This document shows positions 7,259 to 13,900 of a stretch of 64,000 nucleotides of DNA, in pieces; the stretch's first letter is position 1; each line of letters starts with the position of its first letter. The DNA lies in NCBI GenBank assembly GCA_947629915.1, contig CANRFN010000002.1, forward strand, positions 55,732-119,731. The letters are read 5' to 3'. This DNA is from an uncultured Oscillospiraceae bacterium (GTDB lineage: Bacteria > Bacillota > Clostridia > Oscillospirales > Oscillospiraceae). The translations under genes and the position numbers were made by a program. The notes below the pieces were generated by a model. That model was not told the origin of the DNA, did no database searches, and was given only the letters and a program-made list of their open reading frames with translations.

Positions 7259-7738
7259 ATGTCCAGCATCATCAAGCAGAGGCGCAAAGGGACGGACACG
7301 GTGTACGTGTACCGCAGCGAGAGCGTAGAGGTTCCCGGCGGAGGGCGGAGAAACAAGCGGACCCTGATCGGAAAGCTGGACCCCGTCTCAGGGGAGATTG
7401 TGCCCACCGGGAAGCGGGGCGGAAGGCGGAGCGCTCCGAGTCTGACGGAGCCGGTGGAGGCTTCGGTTTCTCCGGCCGCCGCACCAGATGTCCCCGGAGA
7501 CGGCCCGGAGCGGACTCTGCCGTCCCTGGCAGACGCGGCTGACAGGAGCCGGCAGATGGAGGAGAACCTGGACGCATTGGAAAAGGAGAAGGCCATGCTC
7601 CAGGAGGAGCTGGCCCAGCTGAAGGCGCAGCTGGGCCGCATGGAGCAGTGCCTGCAGGACTTGAAGGACGTAGTGGTGGGCAACCTGGATCTCTGCCTCA
7701 GGACATTCCAGGAGGAGGACACCGAGTCTGAGGGGTGA
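7259..7738 (+). CDS. Coiled-coil protein with IS-accessory-like N terminus
   Basis: A 159-residue protein, start ATG 7259 with GGGAGGGGAG just upstream. Residues ~10-55 (VYVYRSESV..., LIGKLDPVSGEIVPTGKRGG) closely parallel the first ORF of the insertion sequence at 52010 (CVYVYQAES..., LIGKLDENGEVIPTGKRG). The middle is Pro/Ala-rich. Residues ~100-145 are a heptad-type coiled coil (NLDALEKEKAMLQEELAQLK). There is no transposase beside it. It therefore looks like a stand-alone or domesticated relative of the IS accessory protein. It is the first gene of an operon with the three paralogues and the nucleotidyltransferase. Function unknown. Confidence 0.6.
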   Translation: MSSIIKQRRKGTDTVYVYRSESVEVPGGGRRNKRTLIGKLDPVSGEIVPTGKRGGRRSAPSLTEPVEASVSPAAAPDVPGDGPERTLPSLADAADRSRQMEENLDALEKEKAMLQEELAQLKAQLGRMEQCLQDLKDVVVGNLDLCLRTFQEEDTESEG

Positions 7739-7742
7739 GAAG

Positions 7743-8114
7743 ATGTACGAGCCGCCAAAGGTGAGAGAATCAGACTGGAAGGTGTTCCGGAGGAAGGCCC
7801 CGCAGTGGGAGCAGGCCTGCATAGACCGGCTGAACCAGGCGTACATCCAGCTCCTTCGCGGGCCGGAGACCCCGGCAGAGAAGTTTTGGACGCTGCGCCG
7901 CCGGGTCAACAAGGACGCCTACTGGATCAATGATCTGTTAGAGGTGGGCCGGTCTACCATGGAGAGCCAGCTGGGCCTTCTGCTCCGGGCGGGCGCCATC
8001 ACCCCGGAGGACCTGGACGGCTTCAGCGCAGATCTCCGGGGCAGGCTGGAGGCCGTATACCGGGACCGCTGGGAGACGGCGGAGCCTGAGATAGGAGAAA
8101 AAGACGAGGGGTGA
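7743..8114 (+). CDS. Small tandem paralogue 1, unknown function
   Basis: A 123-residue, highly charged helical protein. It has RESDWKVFRRKAPQWEQACIDRLNQAYIQLL at the N terminus and ITPEDLDGFSADLRGRLEAVYRDR at the C terminus. It has no membrane segment. Relatives in Clostridia are sometimes labelled multidrug transporter, which the sequence does not support. It starts 4 bases after the coiled-coil gene stops and is followed by two clear duplicates, so the three proteins probably form related subunits or have diversified specificities. Confidence 0.65.
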   Translation: MYEPPKVRESDWKVFRRKAPQWEQACIDRLNQAYIQLLRGPETPAEKFWTLRRRVNKDAYWINDLLEVGRSTMESQLGLLLRAGAITPEDLDGFSADLRGRLEAVYRDRWETAEPEIGEKDEG

Positions 8115-8120
8115 GACGGC

Positions 8121-8513
8121 ATGAGTCAACAGCAGGACCAACCGTTCCAGGTGAATAAGGAAGACTGGAAGCTGTTTTGCAAGAGGGCCCCCATCTGGAA
8201 GAAGACCTGCATAGACAAGCTGGACCAGGAGTACATCCAGTTCCTGCGCGAGCCGGGGCCATGGGAGGAAAAGCTTTTGGAGCTGCGCCGTCGGGTAGAC
8301 CAGGATGTGCACCGGGTTGGCGTGTCGATCGAGTTGAGCAAGCCCAAGATGGAGTCCCAGATGGGGGATCTGCTCCGGGCGGGCGTCATCACCCTGGAGG
8401 ACCTGGACGGCTTCAGCGCAGATCTCCGGGACAGGCTGGAGGCCGTATACCGGGACCGCCGGGAGACGGCGGAGCCTGAGACAGGAGAAAAGGCGAGGGG
8501 TGAGACGGCATGA
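8121..8513 (+). CDS. Small tandem paralogue 2, unknown function
   Basis: A 130-residue protein with the same order of motifs as its neighbours: a DWKLFCKRAPIWKKTCIDKLDQEY block and an ITLEDLDGFSADLRDRLEAVYRDR block. The C-terminal half is almost identical to paralogue 1 at DNA level, which indicates recent duplication or gene conversion. Start ATG 8121, with GAGGGG directly upstream. Its stop overlaps the start of paralogue 3 (ATGA). Confidence 0.65.
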   Translation: MSQQQDQPFQVNKEDWKLFCKRAPIWKKTCIDKLDQEYIQFLREPGPWEEKLLELRRRVDQDVHRVGVSIELSKPKMESQMGDLLRAGVITLEDLDGFSADLRDRLEAVYRDRRETAEPETGEKARGETA

Positions 8514-8878
8514 GCCAACAGCAATACCAACCGTTCCAGGTGAATGAGGCAGACTGGAAGCTGTTTCGCAAGAGGGTCCCGGAGTGGCAGCAGGCCTACA
8601 TGGACAAACTGAACCAGGCGTACATCCAGCTGCTCAGCGGTCCGGGGACGCCGGCGGACAAGTTCTGGAAATTGGATCGGCGGATCAAGCGGGACAGAAA
8701 CCAGACCGGCGTGATCATCGATATGCGCCGCTCTACCATGGTGTCCAATCTGATCCAACTGATCCAGGAGGGCGCCATCACCCTGGAAGACCTGGACGGC
8801 TTCAGCGCGGACCTCCGGGGGAGACTGGAGTTCCTGTTCCGGGACTACCAGAATCAAAGCGAGAGAGACGAGGGGTAG
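8510..8878 (+). CDS. Small tandem paralogue 3, unknown function
   Basis: A 122-residue protein. It keeps the DWKLFRKRVPEWQQAYMDKLNQAYIQLLSG block and the ITLEDLDGFSADLRGRLE block. The middle (DRRIKRDRNQTGVIIDMRRSTM) differs from paralogue 1 and the tail is shorter. It overlaps paralogue 2 by four bases. Its stop lies five bases before the nucleotidyltransferase start, so all four are read as one operon. Confidence 0.65.
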   Translation: MSQQQYQPFQVNEADWKLFRKRVPEWQQAYMDKLNQAYIQLLSGPGTPADKFWKLDRRIKRDRNQTGVIIDMRRSTMVSNLIQLIQEGAITLEDLDGFSADLRGRLEFLFRDYQNQSERDEG

Positions 8879-8883
8879 ATCGT

Positions 8884-9651
8884 ATGGAGGAAGAGATTAA
8901 GCGGGCACTGGCTGAGATCGAGGCGCGGGAGCACATCCGAATTCTCCTGGCGGTGGCTGTGGGCAGCCAGGCCTGGGGGGTAGCCGCCCCCAACAGCGAT
9001 TACGACATCCGCTTTCTGTACTGCCGCACAGCCGAGGAATACCTCCGGCTGAAATCGCTGCCGGAGGTGATCGAGGAGAGGCGGGAGGAGATGGACATCG
9101 AGGGCCGGGACCTCCGCAAGGCCCTGAAGCTGCTCCGGGAGGGCAACCCCTCGCTGTATGAGTGGTTCTCCTCGCCGATCCGCTATCGGAACACCCCGGA
9201 GGCCGCAGCCATTCGGGCCCTGCAGCCCAAGTATTTCGATCCCCGGAAGATCCTCCACTGCTATCTCGGCATGGGAGACCGGGTGCACAAGTCCTTTCTC
9301 AAGGACGAGATGGTGCCCGTAAAGCGGTATCTCCACGTCATCTGGTGTGTGCTCATCTGCCGCTGGACGCTGGACAAGGGCTCGCCGCCGCCTCTGCTCT
9401 ATGAGAAGCTGGTGCCGGCGGTGCTGGACCCCGAACTGGTGCCAACGGTGCGAGACCTGATCCAGCGCAGGAGGAACATCCTGTCTCAGGGGTCCGTCCC
9501 CCGCATCGCTTCCCTGGACCGCTATCTGGACGACCAGCTCAGCGCCATCTCCCGGGAGGGCCGGGAGAAGACCTGGCGCAAGATGGAGAAGATCCCCTGG
9601 GAGACCCTGGACGAGCTCTTTCTCCAGATCGTCCTCGGGGAGACACAATAG
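8884..9651 (+). CDS. RlaP-like DNA polymerase beta superfamily nucleotidyltransferase
   Basis: A 255-residue protein, start ATG 8884 with GAGGGG at the end of the preceding gene. Residues ~25-45 show the nucleotidyltransferase signature GSQAWG...NSDYDIRFLY (GS then SDxD). Further conserved blocks include EEMDIEGRDLRKALKLLREGNPSLYEW. This pattern is that of the RlaP (RNA-ligase-associated polymerase beta) family, described from comparative genomics as linked to RNA repair. Its place 2 kb downstream of a Ro-like protein and an RNA array fits an RNA-end-processing role. The substrate is not known. Confidence 0.75.
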   Translation: MEEEIKRALAEIEAREHIRILLAVAVGSQAWGVAAPNSDYDIRFLYCRTAEEYLRLKSLPEVIEERREEMDIEGRDLRKALKLLREGNPSLYEWFSSPIRYRNTPEAAAIRALQPKYFDPRKILHCYLGMGDRVHKSFLKDEMVPVKRYLHVIWCVLICRWTLDKGSPPPLLYEKLVPAVLDPELVPTVRDLIQRRRNILSQGSVPRIASLDRYLDDQLSAISREGREKTWRKMEKIPWETLDELFLQIVLGETQ

Positions 9652-9668
9652 AATAGAACAACAAGAGA

Positions 9669-9702
9669 AGGGCAGCCGCCTCCCACTGGGGAGCGGCTGC
9701 CC
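9669..9702. terminator. Hairpin between convergent genes
   Basis: GGGCAGCCGC pairs perfectly with GCGGCTGCCC over a short loop, between the nucleotidyltransferase and the convergent gene at 9712. The T-runs on either side are weak, so termination strength is uncertain. Confidence 0.5.
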
Positions 9703-9711
9703 TGATCGGTT

Positions 9712-10890
9712 TTATGCAATTCCATTTGGAAGGGCGCCTGCCAGCAGCCTGTTGTCCTCGTCCTCCCGGGCCAGCTCTGTGAGGAGCCGGCAGAAGTCCT
9801 GGGGCAGCACCACATGGTGGTGGGCCAGGTGGTTGCGGCACTCGGTGAGAAAGCAGATCCACTGCCGCAGCCCCTCCTCCGGGAGATAGAGGAGAAACTG
9901 AGTGCGGTCCTCGTTCTTCCGCAGGGCCATCATCCACACCAGGGTGCCCAGCTCCACGTCTGAGGCCTTCTGCAGGTTGTCCTCCTTCTGCCAGACGTAG
10001 CCGATGCGCTCTTTCAACGGGTTCCAATACTCGGTGTGCAGGGCGTTTTCAATGATGGCGCTGTACTTGGCGGTGAGCCGCAGCCGCTCCAGTTCGATGG
10101 GGGCGAAGGCGGACTGGAGCTGGGCCTTCCACACCCGCTGGGCCAGGTCCCCCTGGTCCGGCTCCACCTGGGGCCAGGGGAGCAGACCCTCTCTCCAAAG
10201 CCTTGGCATGGCCTGGGCCGGGTCCTCCTCCTGGAAGTTCACCCCCCGGAGAATGCCGGGGATCTGCTCCACATCCCCCTGGGAGAGCTGCATGGCGGCA
10301 TTGGCAGCGTAGGCCTTCAACTCCGGGGCGATGCTCTGGATCTCGTCTGCCATGATGTTGGCGAAGAGCAGGGCGTCTCCCGGCCGGATCAGGTCCGCCA
10401 GGCGGATGGGCTGCAGGCGGGAGGACAGGCTGCCGGGCAGGGGATAGTCCGCCGGCAGGGTGATCACAAAGGCGCCGCCGGACTCCATGCTGCGGGACTT
10501 GTAGTCTGAGACCAATTTCAGCAGGGCGTTGCAGTCCCCCTGGCCGTCCAGGTCGATCCAGACCAGGGTGCCGTTTAAAATGTTCTCATTGCGCAGATAG
10601 TTCAGTTGAAATTTGTATTCGGTGGGGCAGATGGGATCGGAGACGCCCCGCAGCCCGGTGATCAGCTCCGGGATCACCTCGTCCTGGCCCAGTTCGTCTG
10701 GCAGGGACAGGGTTTGGATCCGGGCATTCCCGTGCTTGGCGATCAGGTCCTGCATCTGCTCCTGCCATGGCAGGGGATGGTCCAGCAGGAGGATGGGGCT
10801 CACCCCGTCCTCCGTGGCCCGGGCCACCGCCTCCGTGAGGAGGCGGGGCCCGGTGATCCTCTCCCACCAGAACGTAGACATGTCTGTCAT
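9712..10890 (-). CDS. Partner of the giant ATPase, unknown function
   Basis: A 392-residue soluble protein whose family I do not recognise. Visible features are a Trp-rich start (MSTFWWERITGPR), an alternating beta/alpha-looking first half (ILLLDHPLPW, TLVWIDLDGQGDCNALLKL, GAFVITLPADYP) that could be a degenerate nucleotide-binding fold without a P-loop, and a helical C-terminal half. It begins 39 bases after the end of the 1962-residue ATPase gene and is on the same strand, so the two almost certainly act together. An AAGGAG site lies 11 bases before the ATG. Confidence 0.6.
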   Translation of the reverse strand: MTDMSTFWWERITGPRLLTEAVARATEDGVSPILLLDHPLPWQEQMQDLIAKHGNARIQTLSLPDELGQDEVIPELITGLRGVSDPICPTEYKFQLNYLRNENILNGTLVWIDLDGQGDCNALLKLVSDYKSRSMESGGAFVITLPADYPLPGSLSSRLQPIRLADLIRPGDALLFANIMADEIQSIAPELKAYAANAAMQLSQGDVEQIPGILRGVNFQEEDPAQAMPRLWREGLLPWPQVEPDQGDLAQRVWKAQLQSAFAPIELERLRLTAKYSAIIENALHTEYWNPLKERIGYVWQKEDNLQKASDVELGTLVWMMALRKNEDRTQFLLYLPEEGLRQWICFLTECRNHLAHHHVVLPQDFCRLLTELAREDEDNRLLAGALPNGIA

Positions 10891-10929
10891 GGGAAAAGCA
10901 CTCCTTAAGTCGTGTGGGGGCGCGGGAGA

Positions 10930-13900
10930 TCAGTCCTCCAGGAGGGCCTCGATCACCTTGTTGTCGTCCCCGATGTAGCTGAGGAAGTCCTGCTGCCGGA
11001 AGCGGTACTCGTTGCTGTCCTGCTTCTTCCAGAGGATGCCCATCTTCTCCATCTCGTCCATCAGGGCGGTGAGGGACTGCTCGGGCATGTTCAGGATGGG
11101 GTTCTGGAAGTCCTTGGCGTTGCAATCCAGAAGGTCTTTGGGGGTGTAGCCGAAGAGGCTGCTGGCCCCCTGGGCCTGGCCCTCGTAGATCATGTGGGCC
11201 AGCAGCAGGGAGATCACCTTGTACTTGTGGTTGAGGGTGATGGTGCTCATCACCCGCCTCCCGATCTCCTTGCGGATGTCCGTCTCCTTGAACACCGCCC
11301 GCATCTGCTCGTCCGAGACGGTGTACGGCGGGTTCCGCAGGGGATCCCGGTTGTCCCCGTAGTAGATGCTGTAGTCCCGGCACACAGACTGCACCAGGGA
11401 GGAGCAGAACATGTGGATGAGGCCGGGGTAGCTGTTGGTGTTGGTGAGGATGAGCTCGATCTGGGCGTCCCCGATCTCAAAGCCCAGGTAGGACATGGGG
11501 ATCCGGATGAGCTTGGTGGCGTCCCCCGGGGTGAGGGGCTGGATGCACAGGGAGGGCCGCATGTGGATGAGGCTGCTGTTGGCCGCCTCGGCGCCGTCCG
11601 CCGCCGCCACATCGTGGGTGCCGGCGAAGATAAACTTGATGTGCTGCTTGGTCTGGTCCCGCACGGCGATGAAGGGCCGCAGGGGCTCGTAGTTCTTCTT
11701 GCGGAAGTCCTCGAAGAGCCGGTCCACCTCGTCCACGAACACCCGCAGGTTCCGGATGCTCTTGTCCTCGTAGGCGGTGATCAGGGTGTCGCTGAGGTTC
11801 TTGAGCGAGGTGCAGGGGCCGCTGATGAGCTTCATCCGCTGCAGCTGCCGGTTCAGCTTGTCCAGCAGCGTGCCGGCCCCCTCGTCCTTGATGTCCACGC
11901 AGAAGGAGTAGTCCTTGTCCTCCGGGCGGTGGAGGGTCTTGCTCACCCGGTTCAGCAGGGCGGTCTTGCCCAGCTGCCGGCCGCCGAACACCAGGTTGGG
12001 GCCGAACTCGCTGCGCAGGGCCTTGATCTCAGACTCCCGGCCGATGAACATCTCCTCCGGCACGGCGCCGCTGCCGCTGCCGTAGAGGACGGCGAAGGTA
12101 TAGGGAAGGGTGCAGCGGAACATGGCCTTCTGCCGCAGTCCCTCGTCCAGAGAGGCCAGATACAGCAGCAGCACCCGGTCTATCAGGAGGAAGGGGCACT
12201 GGCCGCTGGTGTCCGATTTGAACTTGCCGGCCAGGCTCTGCCGCTCGCTGGCGGAGAGGGAGCCGTCCATCAGCACGATGGTGGGGCCGTTGCGCCGGAC
12301 CTTGTGCACCATGGTGTTGATGAGGGTGGCCGCCCCCTTGCACCCGTACAGGCACACCACCCACAGGGGGTCGCTGAGATCGGTGCCGTATTTGTACACC
12401 GGGTGGGGGTAGTCCGTGAGGTTGGGGGAGGTGGCCTCGGCGTGGACCTTGAAGAGGTCGTAGCCGTCCCGGTTCTCCGTGTCTGCCGGCTCTACGCTGG
12501 TAACGCGGAAGCCCAGTCCGGAGAGCAGCCCCTGGACCTTCAGCAGGTTGCCCTTGTCCCCCCGGCCCTGGGGCCAGTTAGACAGCCAGCGCACGCCCTT
12601 GATCTTCTCGTTGTGGGAGGTCCAGTGGGTGTGGGGCTCCAGGGCGCCGCTGAGCTCGCTCTCCGCCCACTTGGAGGGAGGCGCGGAGCGGTTGTCCCCC
12701 TTCTGGCAGCTGCGGTACAGGTCCTCCGAGGAGGCCAGGAACTGGTTGAGAAAGTCCTCCGCCGGGTCCAGGGCCGCCTGGCTCACCGGCAGGCTGGTCT
12801 CCCCGTTCTGCAGCAGGTTGATGTAGGTGTCTGCGCTGGTGAAACACCGGCTCTCCACCTGCCGCCGGATCACCTCCAGCAGCGGCGCCTGGGCGTAGGC
12901 CGGATTCTGCTCCAGCTCCTCCACCCGCTGGCGATAGGTGAGGGCGCGGGCCTCGATCTCCTGCTCCTGCAGGTCCCGCATCCTGGCCAGGAACCGGGTG
13001 AAGCCGGCGTAGCAGCGGCAGCGGGAGTACGCCTGCTGGGCCAGGTCCACGATGGAGAAGGCGGTCTCCAGGCTGTGCTCCTCGATCTTGCCGTAGGCCC
13101 GCTGGAGCCGGGCATCGCTCTTGAAGACCTCTGCGTCCTGCTTCATGGCGCTCTCGGCGTTGGCGATGCCCTTCATCCGGTCCGGGATGGGCTCGCCCAG
13201 GTGGGCCCGCAGCAGGGCGTCTGCTCCGTAGTTGCGGTACCAGTTGCTGGTGTACTCCCCGATGGCCTCCAGGATGGCCCTGGGTTCCGCCGGCTCCTGG
13301 GACATGCCCTGCAGCAGGGTGACCCAGGGCTCCAGGCCCCGGAGCTGATAGAGCTCCGTGAGGAAGGCGGGCTCGCCGGTCTCCTCCAGCAGCATCTCCG
13401 GGTTCAGCCACAGGGGATACCAGAAGCTGTACCCCTCGGTCTCGTGGTTGCCGGTGAGGGCTACCTGCATCCGCTCTGCGGTGCGGCGGAGGATGGTCGC
13501 CTGGGCGGCGCGGTAGCTGTTCTCCGGCTGCTGCTCGTCCAGCTCTCGCAGCAGGTCTGAGAGGGCGGTCTGCAGCTGGTTCAGCAGCTTGGCGTACTGG
13601 TCCCGCCGGATTTCGGCGCCGGCGTGCTCCGCCGCGATCTCCTGCAGCCACTGGTTGATCACGTCCAGCCGCTCAGACACCGCCTTGCGGCAGCACTTGT
13701 GGGCGGGGGACTCGTTGATGAGGAAGCGGATCAGGATCTGGCCGTCCTGTTTGCGCACGGTGTCCCAGCTCCGGCGGATGAACTCGTCGATGGCGCCGTT
13801 CAGGTTGTGGTAGTCTGTGCCCAGCTCCGCCTCCAGGGACTTGCGGATGTCCTCTGCCCGGCCGCGCTGGTTCTCCGCCACCGCCTTCACGGCCTTGCCC

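Noticed and set aside
7743..8878. Reading the three paralogues as multidrug transporters, a label seen on relatives
   Set aside because: They are short, charged and have no membrane-spanning segment.
10912..13560. Long plus-strand open frames antisense to the giant ATPase gene (also 14188-16650)
   Set aside because: They are His/Val/Gly/Leu-rich shadows with no conserved motif, typical of GC-rich antisense frames.
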